Made by a program: the position numbers and the translations under genes | Source of the DNA: Nemertoderma westbladi | Lineage: Eukaryota > Xenacoelomorpha > Nemertodermatida > Nemertodermatidae | Assembly: GCA_032718475.1 (NCBI GenBank) | Contig: JAUCBJ010007441.1 | Location: forward strand, 1 to 43,373 | Reading direction: 5' to 3' | DNA: 43,373 bases | Part shown: in pieces, positions 22,251-32,499 of the stretch | Numbering within the stretch: the first letter of the stretch is position 1 | Layout: the number at the start of each line of letters is the position of its first letter | Notes under the pieces: generated by a model | What the model saw: only the letters and a program-made list of their open reading frames with translations | What the model was told of the DNA's origin: nothing | Databases searched by the model: none

Positions 22251-22447
22251 CTATAAACTCATCTTCCCTTCCAGCTTCCTCTATAAACTCATATTCCCTT
22301 TCAGCCTCCTCTATAAACTCCTCTTCCCTTCCAGCCTCCTCTATAAACTCATCTTCCCTTCCAGTCTCCTCTATAAACTCATCTTCCCTTCCAGCCTCCT
22401 ATTCCCTTCCAGCCTCTATAAACTCATCTTCCCTTCCAGCCTCCTCT
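22251..22447. repeat. 30-bp minisatellite carrying the DLST exon 5 acceptor
   Basis: About seven copies of a unit containing CTCATCTTCCCTTCCAG followed by CCTCC and TCTATAAA; one copy is shortened. Each contains a pyrimidine tract and AG. The last AG (22438-22439) is the acceptor used in my DLST model. The unit is ten codons and the array has no stop in the DLST frame, so any of these AGs would splice in frame and add repeats of [10 protein letters not shown] to the linker. Confidence 0.88.
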
Positions 22448-22623
22448 ATAAAGCCCCGAGCTGCCGCTACTGGTTCCCCCACCGGTCCCTCCGTTATGAT
22501 ATCCGGTTCCCGCTCGGAGGAACGCGTTCGGATGACTCGGATACGTGTCAGGACGGCGGAACGTCTAAAAACCTCACAGAGTCTCTACGCGATGCTGACC
22601 ACATTCAACGAGGTTGACATGAC
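22440..22623 (+). CDS. DLST: DLST exon 5: linker end and start of catalytic domain
   Basis: The exon starts CC-TCC, completing Thr from exon 4. It encodes [20 protein letters not shown] and then the first conserved catalytic-domain segment: [40 protein letters not shown]. Vertebrate DLST has [20 protein letters not shown] and [13 protein letters not shown] at this point, so the identification is firm. The donor is GAC/GTGAGT at 22623/22624, phase 2; AC joins A of exon 6 to give Thr. The exon start is less certain than its end because upstream AGs in the 30-bp array would also be in frame. Confidence 0.92.
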
Positions 22624-24204
22624 GTGAGTAGATTAGTTGTTCTAGAACGTAAGTAGTTTATCGCTATCTAGCCATGGAGATTCTGGAAGTATACAACCAG
22701 TCGCTCAGTAAACAAACCCAAAATCAAGTAATTCTCGAAACATTCTTAACTCTTCTGTGAATTTTATTTTGTTATAAAATATTAATTGCAATTATTTTCT
22801 ATTGATCATTAAAGATTGTAGTGTGAGTGAGGCGAACTCCTAAAAAGTACTAATTATTAGTATAATTTTCTTGAGTAGTTGAGTTTACGAAGGCCCAATA
22901 TTACAAAACTTCAGGTATATATATATATATACCATTTAATATACTTTTTCTCGTGTTGCTTAAACAACAAGAATTACGTAATTATGATAAACCGTTGAAG
23001 AATTATGACTGTTTGAAATTGAAAAAATCGTAAATTTAGCTTGTCCAAGCACTGCCAGCACTGCCAAATTCAACATTCGATATACTTACAAATTCCATAA
23101 AGCCCTATAAACCCGATATATCATTTTGAAGCTGAGAATTTGATTACCTCCAATGTAATTTCGTTTCTTAATAATAACCCAAACTCTTATGGTAGCGGAG
23201 TAAAAAGAAAATGTCCAGTTCGTAACACGTAATGGTCCACCGTTGTAATGCTATACAAATGATTGGAACTTTCTTATAAGTAGCGTAGATCGCTTGGTTT
23301 TCGTATCATCTGAATCGTTGATTAATATTGACTTGATAATTACTATGTCAACCTCACCAGTTCATTTGAAATGTAACCAAACAATTGGTGTCCACCATGC
23401 AGTAATGCGTCCACCATTACTGAATGGCATTACAGCATGTGGACTGTCCCACATGTAATGGTATCATATATAAATTTTGCATTACCGCACAGGACAGTCC
23501 CCTTGCCGTAATAGTATGTTTGATACCAATAATTAGCTTAAAGCTATCCCGGTATAGAGGGATTGAGCAGTTCAGGTAACCCATAGCATATAGAGCATCT
23601 CTTCTGCATCGAGTAGCCCAGGCCCGTAATGGCCGCATCATCCAATCTACAATAACTCTAGCATCATCAATAACTATATGTACCTACAAGCATTTAGCTA
23701 CACGGGCCCACTGATTGTTAATGGGATGGTAGAACATTCTCATTCTCTGGTTTTAAAATTAGAGAATTGTTTCTTTCTTCCAAATGTTGGCATTTTTTTG
23801 CCGACTTTTTTCTCGGCCTTTGCAGATCCTCAAGTCACAACAACTGAACTGATTCAGATCAGAAATAATTAATTTGAAACCATTGCGGATTGCGAAACTG
23901 TACGGTTATGGGGCGCTGACTAGTGATCTCAAGCTGTCAGGTAGCTGGTACAGTAACAGTAGTACATTAGTAGGCTGCCACCTTATCGCAATTTGCAAGT
24001 AGGTACCGAAGTACCTTTACCGTCCTAGTTGGCCCTACAACAGGACCTGTGTATTATTACTATTTCCTAGTAAATTGTCGTGCCCTACACCCTACCGGTA
24101 GAACACCATCTCACTGGCAAACTGGCCTGTTAAATTTAATTGTTATTTATAAAAATAATCACAGATTTACTTCAAAGTTTAATTCATATAAAACGAACAT
24201 ATTA
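22624..24204. other. DLST intron 5, first part; non-coding
   Basis: AT-rich. It contains a short TA microsatellite near 22916-22930 and an inverted pair GGACTGTCC / GGACAGTCC (near 23442 and 23492). The minus-strand frame 23417-23641 is unrecognised. No exon is supported until TBCB. Confidence 0.5.
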
Positions 24205-24963
24205 ATGGCTGCTTATCGTGTTGTTACTGAGTCCATGGTCGAACTCAACATAACAAACAACCTAACCGAACTGGTATCACAGCGGCGGTTTCCTAAGGAC
24301 CTCACGATAGCGGAATTCAAACAGAAACTCGAGCTAATAACGGGATGCGGCGCCAGCACTGTGCAACTACAATGCTTCACGGACGACAACAAGTTGGTGT
24401 GTTTGCTGGAGGACGATAGTAAACCCATTGGGTTCTACCCGGTGGACAGTGGGATGCGAGTACATGTAACTGACGCGGTGGGGAGGGGGGATCTGTTCGC
24501 GGATGAGACGGTCGTTAAATACGAGATATCCGACGCGGATTACTACGCGAGGGACGAAAGCGTGGATAAATACCTCCGGGATAATAAACTAGGGAAATAT
24601 AAAGAGTTAACGGAGGAGGAGAAACTAGCTAAAGAGGAGGAGAATAGAAGAGCGCAAGAGGAGTACGAACGTAAGCTAGCGAGTATAGAGGTAGGGAGTA
24701 GATGCGAGGTAAGGGTTGCTAAGCAGCCGAGTAGACGCGGAGTGGTCGCCTACAAGGGTCTAATCTCCCCGACTAATGACCCCTCGGTTGTGGAGACCCG
24801 TATAGGGGTGTCGCTTGACGAGCCGTTGGGTAAGAACGATGGGTCCCTAAACGGGAGACGGTACTTCACCTGTCAACTCAAGTACGGGTGTTTCGTACGA
24901 CCGTATCAGGTTGAGGTGGGGGACTTCCCGGAGTTGTTAGACGACGAACTCGATGAGATATAA
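24205..24963 (+). CDS. TBCB: Tubulin-folding cofactor B
   Basis: An intronless 252-residue frame encoding tubulin cofactor B, which captures alpha-tubulin after the CCT chaperonin and, with cofactor E, helps assemble or dissociate tubulin dimers in the cytoplasm. N-terminal ubiquitin-like domain, about 8-92, with RRFPKDLTIAEFKQKLELIT and GFYPVDSGMRVHVTD. A charged helical linker follows, about 125-172 (KLGKYKELTEEEKLAKEEEN). The C-terminal CAP-Gly domain has the signature GKNDGS at 209-214 and LKYGCFVRP. The terminal DEI is the family's EEY/DEI-type tail. The human protein is 244 residues. I start at ATG 24205 (TTAATGGC); the frame stays open upstream to 24049 but that part is unlike the family. 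A polyadenylation signal candidate AATAAA lies at 25252. The GC-rich coding sequence stands out from its AT-rich flanks. It is nested in sense in DLST intron 5. Vertebrate TBCB has introns, so intron loss or retrocopy is likely. Confidence 0.95.
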   Translation: MAAYRVVTESMVELNITNNLTELVSQRRFPKDLTIAEFKQKLELITGCGASTVQLQCFTDDNKLVCLLEDDSKPIGFYPVDSGMRVHVTDAVGRGDLFADETVVKYEISDADYYARDESVDKYLRDNKLGKYKELTEEEKLAKEEENRRAQEEYERKLASIEVGSRCEVRVAKQPSRRGVVAYKGLISPTNDPSVVETRIGVSLDEPLGKNDGSLNGRRYFTCQLKYGCFVRPYQVEVGDFPELLDDELDEI

Positions 24964-26351
24964 CCGAGTCGAGCTAGCCGCTGGTTTTGTGCTATTTCTT
25001 TATAACTTACTTGTAAATCTTATAATTCTATACTATATTTAGGCTAACTAAGTAAATACGAACATTTTGCGGTTTTGAATTCATTTATGTTCCAATTTTA
25101 TTGCACCAAACGAGCGGTTATTAACTTGATAGTTTTATTTGTTTCATTTGCAATTTTAATGGCGTTTGTTTGAGTTTCCAGGTCTACTTTTGTGAGTTTG
25201 TGACTGTCGTATATATTTTTCTATATTATTAATTAATATATTTAATTAATTGAATAAATGAGTCTCCGCATCCATGATTGGGTTGGGTTTTGGATTGTTA
25301 TTATGTTTTTAGCTATGTCGTGTGTTTTATTATATTTTGACTTACAAACCAACAGACAAAATGGACATTCGGGCAGACAGACTCAGACAGCCAGACATCC
25401 TGGCTAGATATCGCATCATTACTGATACAGTAACAGAAATGAAATTATACCGATCACGAAAACCCCCGTGTAGCGAAAATTCCAGCTATGTGCTAACTTG
25501 AATGTGCTAACTTCAATTATTACATATCTGACAGAGAGACAGATAATTTTGTTCGTGAAGGTTCACATTTTAAACTCATTATATTCGGAATTATTATTTC
25601 TTGTTTTTGCGGCACTCGAAATGTTACTCTTCAGTTATTTTATAAACAAATTGGTTGAAATTTTCAGGGATTGGTCTTGACATATTGATTGGCCAATTTG
25701 TGTTTTGGTCCGATAATTTGAAAAAAAATTTAAAAAAATTATTTTTTTTTAAATTACACTACACACAAAATCTCAAAATTGTGTCTAGAAGTTTCATTGG
25801 TCAATATATCTAGACCATTAACTGATTGAACGAATAAAAACAACGGAAATGGGAGAAGGTTTTCACTTTCAGACATTCCCCCCTCTAGCGCCAGACTGGA
25901 TAACTGCAGATCCATCACCTCCCTCAAAAAGACGCAGCATGTGGTCTAGTACATATATTCCAAGATTCAGTTTAAACTGTGAGCCCTTTAGCGAGAGACT
26001 GTTTATAGCTCGCCCCAGACAGAACCAAGACAATTTTAAGCCTCACAAAACGCAGGTGTCTCCAAAAGATCCCTCCTCCCCCTGCCGCAGGGGCACGGGG
26101 CACGTAAGTTGATTCAATAAAATATATTGATATCTCACAAGTAGCACCTTCATAGACAGATAGACCATGACTTATTAGAGAATGCCGTTGAAACAAAACA
26201 GAAGGGCCCTTAAATGCTAGGCAACGGATAGCAGAAGCCAATGTTCTAAATATTCATTCCAGAAAATATAATTATTTAACATGAGGTGAACCAGTCAGAA
26301 TTGTATAAGCAAGGGGTTAATTTACTCCACTCGGCTACCTTGACTCAATTC

Positions 26352-26494
26352 GGCTACAACTATGCAGCTAGCCAGGAGGGTGAATGTTTTTTTTACAGAC
26401 AACCAATATAATCAACTGACCTTCACCAATAGGGTGAAGGTGAGTTGGTTGTCTGGCTTGGCTAGCTGTATAGCTGTCTGGTGTAGGTGTAGCC
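26352..26494. repeat. Long imperfect hairpin, 143 bp
   Basis: Nested inverted segments share one centre: CCTTCACC (26420-26427) with GGTGAAGG (26433-26440) around AATAG; CAGACAACCAA (26396-26406) with TTGGTTGTCTG (26445-26455); TATGCAGCTAGCC (26361-26373) with GGCTAGCTGTATA (26460-26472), 12 of 13 pairs; and GGCTAC with GTAGCC at the ends. The stem is interrupted by internal loops. It could be a fold-back MITE or a precursor-like hairpin RNA. Confidence 0.75.
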
Positions 26495-26640
26495 ACAGTG
26501 GAGGTGAATGTACGGCTTACTGAGCGAAAGGGCAAGGAATCACAGACTGTCCTGTAGTAGTTTAGTTCTGTACTTCTTTCTGTACACACATGCAGTTTTG
26601 AGTTTGAGTAAATGAATTGAGTTGATAAAACAGTGTTCCA

Positions 26641-26687
26641 CAAGGTGTACTAAATAACTGAATAAAATAATTGTTTAGTACACCTTG
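26641..26687. repeat. Perfect 14-bp inverted repeat
   Basis: CAAGGTGTACTAAA (26641-26654) and TTTAGTACACCTTG (26674-26687) are exact complements around a 19-base AT-rich loop. It lies about 330 bp upstream of the SNX start codon. Role unknown. Confidence 0.8.
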
Positions 26688-27017
26688 GTTCCTAAATTAG
26701 TTAGCCTATAAATATTATCAACTGTGAGAAAGGAGCAGGTCACAGTTGAAGGCTAGGGCTATTCAACGCAGCATGCACTAGGCCTATATCATAAAGATAG
26801 GCCTCTACTGCTCTACGTAGAGGTTATTCTATTTTCGGTAAAATTTCCTGTACTGATATCAGGATACTGGTAAGGTAACCCTCTGTAAGCTGGTAAGACA
26901 GTAAGACTACAGGACTATCCCTGTACAATTCTTCTGCCAGTCTGTTCCCCGTCGTAGTCTATGCTTTTAGTTAGACCTACACTGCTACAGGAAGTCTATA
27001 AATCGTTTATTTAATTC

Positions 27018-27806
27018 ATGATGATGGATGAAAGTTTAACTGCGGACGACAATGTCCCCCCTGCGGTCGAACCTTCTAGGGACCGTCGACGGGACACGGT
27101 GGACCTAACGGATTCATCCTTATTGGTCGACATATCGGACGCTCTGAGCGAGCGCGACAAAGTTAAGTTCACGGTGCACACCAAGACGACCTTGTCCGAG
27201 TTCCAACGTCCCGAGTTCTCGGTAGTCAGACAGCACGAGGAGTTTATCTGGCTGCACGACCGGTTTAGCGAGACTGCTGAGTACGCTGGGTACCTACTAC
27301 CGCCGGCGCCGCCACGGCCAGACTTCGACGCCTCCAGGGATAAGTTGCAGAAACTCGGGGAGGGAGAAGGCATTCTAACCAAGGAGGAATTCCAAAAGCT
27401 CAAACAGGAGTTGGAAGCGGAGTATCTGGCGACGTTTAAGAAGACCGTTGCGATGCACGAGATCTTTCTGCAACGGTTGGCCGGGCATCCGGTATTGCGA
27501 GCCGACGTTAATTACCGGGTGTTCCTGGAATACGAGAACGACTTGAGTGTCAGACAGAAGAACAAACGCGAGCGCTTGGGCGGTTTGGTGCGAACCATCC
27601 AGGAGTCTGTGGATAAACGGTTGGTCTCCTCACAGAACGACTCGGATGAGTTCTTTGAGACGGAGAGGAAGTTTCTTCTCGAGTTCCACGTGAAGGTTCG
27701 GGATGCTACGGTTCGAGCCGATAAAGTGGTTCGCGCGCAGAAGAATGTCGCGGAGAAGTACATAAAGATTGGTGGATGTGTAGCAGACGTTGGGGGTTTG
27801 GAGGAG
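27018..27806 (+). CDS. SNX6: Sorting nexin 5/6-like, exon 1 (PX domain, start of BAR)
   Basis: The first exon of a 408-residue SNX5/SNX6/SNX32-type sorting nexin, a PX-BAR subunit of the retromer-associated (ESCPE-1) coat that makes endosomal recycling tubules. After a variable N-terminus come [20 protein letters not shown] (37-56) and [17 protein letters not shown], then [19 protein letters not shown] and [17 protein letters not shown]. This is the SNX5-group PX domain with its characteristic extended helical insertion, about 35-172. Then comes [20 protein letters not shown] and the first BAR helix. Three ATGs occur in a row (27018, 27021, 27024); I give the first, though the third has the better G at +4. 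The donor is GAG/GTTAGT at 27806/27807, phase 0. The symbol marks the SNX5/6/32 group; invertebrates often have a single member. Nested in sense in DLST intron 5. Confidence 0.94.
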
Positions 27807-28181
27807 GTTAGTTTACTATACGAGTATCGCCATGGTTACTGTTGGCCATTTGTTGTACTTTCTCCTTCTTATGATATGACAGACATCCAATGTATTACGC
27901 CCGACATACTATTGTATCAGAACCTCATCACTTTGACTTATATACCGCGGTCGGTTTACTTTAGATATCATTAAATTTAAACCGATTCGGCTAATTTTTA
28001 ATGGTCCCGTTCTACCAATGATAGAAGTTACTTACAATATAGTTTCGAGTTGAACGCCGTCCTCTCACCTATTAATTGTACAATAACTAAATAATTGTTC
28101 TATCTCTACTCGAGGGGTTGAAGACCCCAGTAAATCTATGATAGACGTTGTAAATCTCTAATTGGTGGTGTACCAATAGGT
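27807..28181. other. SNX intron, first part
   Basis: Starts at the donor GTTAGT. The frame of exon 1 stays open a further 168 bases to a stop at about 27972, but the added residues do not resemble sorting nexins, which supports splicing at 27806. Confidence 0.6.
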
Positions 28182-28712
28182 GGCGGGGACATTCCGTCTC
28201 CATTATGGGGTGTGCGGGTACATCCCATCTCCATTATGGGGTGTGCGGGGACATTCCGTCTCCATTATGGGGTGTGCGGGGACATTCCGTCTCCATTATG
28301 AGGTGTGCGGGGACATTCCGTCTCCATTATGGGGTGTGCGGGGACATCCCATCTCCATTATGGGGTGTGCGGGGACATTCCGTCTCCATTATGGGGTGTG
28401 CGGGGACATCCCATCTCCATTATGGGGTGTGCGGGGACATCCCATCTCCATTATGGGGTGTGCGGGGACATCCCATCTCCATTATGGGGTGTGCGGGGAC
28501 ATTCCGTCTCCATTATGAGGTGTGCGGGGACATTCCGTCTCCATTATGGGGTGTGCGGGGACATTCCGTCTCCATTATGGGGTGTGCGGGGACATTCCGT
28601 CTCCATTATTGGGTGTGCGGGGACATTCCGTCTCCATTATGGGGTGTGCGGGGACATTCCGTCTCCATTATTGGGTGTGCGGGGACATTCCGTCTCCATT
28701 ATGGGGTGTGCG
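28182..28712. repeat. 31-bp minisatellite in the SNX intron, about 17 copies
   Basis: Repeats of GGGGACATTCCGTCTCCATT followed by ATGGGGTGTGC. The variants ACATCCCATC, ATGAGG and ATTGGG recur in an ordered way. The G/C strand asymmetry is strong. The 31-bp period visits all three frames, which produces several overlapping spurious frames of 66-180 codons. Unlike the DLST arrays it does not touch an exon: it lies 375 bp from the upstream exon and 195 bp from the downstream one. Confidence 0.95.
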
Positions 28713-28907
28713 GTTGTGGTGACGATATATTCGCTATCAATTATTGATCGACGATATATCATGTGGATGTGGAATGAGATGAGACCTTCAAATATTATCA
28801 GAATCGTTTTAAATTTTTTAATTTAATTTTAAATTAAAAAAACGGAGCTGCGCCTCGTTGCCTCTAATTAATTATTAATTATAGTTTCTTATTAATTATT
28901 TAATTAG

Positions 28908-29345
28908 GCCGAGAGTCGGAAGAAGATTTATATAAAGTTCTCGGAGATTCTCGAGAAAGAACGTAAGTTGGAGGCGCGCGTGGCATCGGATGCGGACCTT
29001 AAACTCGCGGACACGCTGCGGTACTACATGCGGGATGCGCAGGCCGCGAAGGATCTCTTGTACCGCCGGCTGAGGAAACTAGCCGACTACGAGGCGGCCA
29101 ATAAGAACCTCGAGAAAGCGCGGGCCAAGAACAAGGAGATCCAGCAGGCCGAGGAAGCGCAGCAGTTAGCCGCCGACCAGTTCGAGAATATAAGTCGCGT
29201 TGCCAAACAGGAGTTGGTTGACTTCCGGAACAGGAGGGTGGCCGCCTTCAAGAAGAATCTCGTAGAGTTAGCCGAACTCGAGATTAAACATTCTAAGGCG
29301 CAGCTGCAGTTACTGCGCTCCTGTATCGATAACTTAAAGGCCTAG
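28908..29345 (+). CDS. SNX6: Sorting nexin 5/6-like, exon 2 (BAR domain)
   Basis: Acceptor TAATTAG at 28901-28907; phase 0 joins GGLEE to AESRKKIYIKFSEILEKERK. The exon then follows the SNX6 BAR domain to its end: LEARVASDADLKLADTLRYY, MRDAQAAKDLLYRRLRKLAD, YEAANKNLEKARAKNKEIQQ, QELVDFRNRRVAAFKKNLVE, LAELEIKHSKAQLQLLRSCI and stop TAG at 29343-29345. With exon 1 the product is 408 residues, against 406 for human SNX6. The heptad-rich helical content and basic NRRVAAFKKN patch are as expected for a membrane-bending BAR helix. The acceptor has a weak, A/T-rich pyrimidine tract. Confidence 0.95.
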   Translation, partial: AESRKKIYIKFSEILEKERKLEARVASDADLKLADTLRYYMRDAQAAKDLLYRRLRKLADYEAANKNLEKARAKNKEIQQAEEAQQLAADQFENISRVAKQELVDFRNRRVAAFKKNLVELAELEIKHSKAQLQLLRSCIDNLKA

Positions 29346-30560
29346 CGGTTCCATTCTGTTTGTCTTTAACCAGTCCAGAAGTGTCTGCACTAGCTTGTAC
29401 TCCCGCTAACTCCTCCCCATCCCCCCACTAAGCCCTCCTGACCCACTTTATTATGTTTCTAATATTTCTTTATTTGGGAAAATATTGATAATATCCACCC
29501 AGAATATTTATTATCGCGTTGTTTCGGGTTTTTATTGAAATTTGAAACAGCCAAATCATCTAATACGAACCGCCGAAGTCCTCTCTCTCTTGGCTGTTGC
29601 CTGTAAGGCAGGGCGGGCCCCAATATGTACCGTCTCTCTGGATCACTTGTTTACTTGTTGTCTATCATAAACTGTACTGGTTTCAGTTACCATAGCAACG
29701 TAATGTCACGACGACTCTGGACTGGTTGCTAGACTACGTTGGTTTAATTCCATTAACTTTTATTACAACCTAAATTATGCATCTGTAGTGTAATTGATTA
29801 TAATTAACTAGTTACCGCCATTTATTATACCTTCACCTTCACTCAGATCGGTCTCAGTTATTTCACTTCGTTTAAATTATTTAAATAGTAAATTATAATT
29901 GAACCAAGGCCTTATTGATACGCCATTCATCCCATCGCGTTTATTTATTTATTTGATTCGCTTTGAAGTTAAAAAGCTTAAAATATTTTATGTTTGGGTA
30001 GATAAATAATCACTCGATCAAGTGAATTAATTCAACCCGGTCGATTGATTGGCTGCTTTTAATAATAATTCTAGAAATTACGTTGAAACACCATAGAAAC
30101 CAGGTAATATAACTTTCGCTATTATTATTATATTTTATACTAAATTTATCTACAAGTACAACAGTAACAATATGACAATCCATAAATAATATCCACCAAA
30201 AAGTTCTACCGTAACTTAATTCTACGACCATTTGGTTATACGCGGCAGAGTATATGGAATCTTATGTTACCGGTAGAGTCAAACATTGAGTTCATTGTGA
30301 TAAATATAATGTAAAAGTTAAATAATATTTATATCCAACTCAAATTATTTTGTGCTGCAAATTGATTAACTTTATTTGTTAATATAAATTAGAATTTTTA
30401 CATTAAATTAGTTGACTAAATGTTATCCGGCTTTGTGTTGTCGTTTCTGAGGCCCCCAATAAATTTATTTATTATCAATTATTATTGTAAAGGTGTTTGT
30501 ATAAGTTATTACAAGTTGTTTTTATTCCTATATCGCGTTCTCGATACATCCTAGTTTTCA
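29346..30560. other. SNX 3' flank and DLST intron 5, non-coding
   Basis: AT-rich with no supported exon. A short CT run lies near 29580. The minus-strand frame at 30010-30231 is not recognisable. Confidence 0.5.
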
Positions 30561-32490
30561 TAGTGCCACATTGCGTATACCTTTGATACACCCTGCGCCA
30601 CATTGCGTATAACTTTGATACACCCTGCGCCACATTGCGTGTAACTTTGAAACACCCTGCGCCACATTGCGTATAACTTTGATACACCCTGCGCCACATT
30701 GCGTGTAACTTTGATACACCCTGCGCCACATTGCGTGTAACTTTGATACACCCTGCGTCACATTGCGTGTAACTTTGATACACCCTGCGCCTCATTGCGT
30801 GTAACTTTGATACACCCTGCGCCACATTACGTGTAACTTTGATACACCCTGCGCCTCATTGCGTGTAACTTTGATACACCCTGCGCCACATTGCGTATAA
30901 CTTTGATACACCCTGCGCCACATTGCGTATAACTTTGATACACCCTGCGCCACATTGTGTATAACTTTGATACACCCTGCGCCACATTGCGTGTAACTTT
31001 GATACACCCTGCGCCACATTGCGTGTAACTTTGATACACCCTGCGCCTCATTGCGTGTAACTTTGATACACCCTGCGCCACATTGCGTGTAACGTTGATA
31101 CACCCTGCGCCACATTGCGTATAACTTTGATACACCCTGCGTCACATTGCGTGTAACTTTGATACACCCTGCTCCACATTGCGTGTAACTTTGATACACC
31201 CTGCGCCACATTGCGTGTAACTTTGATACACCCTGCGCCTCATTGCGTGTAACTTTGATACACCCTGCGCCACATTGCGTGTAACTTTGATACACCCTGC
31301 GTCACATTGCGTGTAATTTTGATACACCCTGCGTCACATTGCGTGTAACTTTGATACACCCTGCGCCACATTGCGTGTAACTTTGATACACCCTGCGCCT
31401 CATTGCGTGTAACTTTGATACACCCTGCGCCTCATTGCGTGTAACTTTGATACACCCTGCGCCACATTGCGTGTAACTTTGATACACCCTGCGCCACATT
31501 GCGTGTAACTTTGATACACCCTGCGCCACATTGCGTGTAACTTTGATACACCCTGCGCCTCATTGCGTGTAACTTTGATACACCCTGCGCCACATTGCGT
31601 GTAACTTTGATACACCCTGCGCCACATTGCGTGTAACTTTGATACACCCTGCGTCACATTGCGTGTAACTTTGATACACCCTGCGTCACATTGCGTGTAA
31701 CTTTGATATACCCTGCGCCACATTGCGTGTAACTTTGATACACCCTGCGCCTCATTGCGTGTAACCTTGATACACCCTGCGCCTCATTGCGTGTAACTTT
31801 GATACACCCTGCGTCACATTGCGTATAACTTTGATACACCCTGCGTCACATTGCGTGTAACTTTGATACACCCTGCGCCACATTGCGTGTAACTTTGATA
31901 CACCCTGCGCCACATTGCGTGTAACTTTGATACACCCTGCGCCTCATTGCGTGTAACTTTGATACACCCTGCGTCACATTGCGTGTAACTTTGATACACC
32001 CTGCGCCTCATTGCGTGTAACTTTGATACACCCTGCGTCACATTGCGTGTAACTTTGATACACCCTGCGCCACATTGTGTGTAACTTTGATACACCCTGC
32101 GTCACATTGCGTGTAACTTTGATACACCCTGCGCCACATTACGTGTAACTTTGATACACCCTGCGCCTCATTGCGTGTAACTTTGATACACCCTGCGTCA
32201 CATAGCGTATAACTTTGATACACCCTGCGCCTCATTGCGTGTAACTTTGATACACCCTGCGCCACATTGCGAATAATTTTGATACACCCTGCGTCACATA
32301 GCGTATAACTTTGATACACCCTGCGTCACATAGCGTATAACTTTGATACACCCTGCGCCACATTGCGAATAATTTTGATACACCCTGCGTCACATAGCGT
32401 ATAACTTTGATACACCCTGCGTCACATAGCGTATAACTTTGATACACCCTGCGCCTCATTGCGTGTAACTTTGATACATCCTTGCGCCAC
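30561..32490. repeat. 32-bp minisatellite, block A, about 60 copies
   Basis: Unit containing TTTGATACACCCTGCGCCAC and ATTGCGTGTAAC. Main variants are GCGCCTC and GCGTCAC in place of GCGCCAC, and GCGTATAAC or AGCGTATAAC at the end. The period is not divisible by three, so all minus-strand frames read the same peptide cyclically, giving many overlapping spurious frames (MYQSYTQCGAGCIKVTRN type). At its right end the last copies carry TACTAGTGCCACATTATG, a longer variant also found in block B. Located in DLST intron 5. Confidence 0.95.
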
Positions 32491-32499
32491 ATTACTAGT

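Larger units (their letters stand above)
24964..27017. other. Between TBCB and SNX, within DLST intron 5
   Basis: Holds the TBCB 3' flank, T/A homopolymers near 25720-25760, a GC-richer unrecognised block at 25850-26110, and two inverted repeats listed separately. The 87-codon frame at 25849-26112 resembles no family I know. Confidence 0.45.

Noticed and set aside
22238-22438. Reading the whole 22251-22438 array as part of DLST exon 5
   Set aside because: Possible in frame, but each unit is pyrimidine tract plus AG, and the resulting Ser-rich repeats have no counterpart in DLST. Kept as alternative acceptors.
23417-23641. 74-codon minus-strand frame
   Set aside because: Not recognisable; lies in a stretch of short inverted repeats and has no exon context.
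24049-24204. Upstream extension of the TBCB frame (52 more codons)
   Set aside because: No similarity to TBCB. The extension has no proper start codon at its beginning, whereas the ATG at 24205 matches the family's N-terminus.
25849-26112. 87-codon plus frame ending at a GTAAGT-like donor
   Set aside because: Composition is richer in G/C than its flanks and a donor-like site follows, but no partner exon or protein similarity was found, so it is not called.
28180-28826. Overlapping plus-strand repeat frames (HYGVCGDIPSPLWG type)
   Set aside because: By-products of the 31-bp intronic minisatellite.
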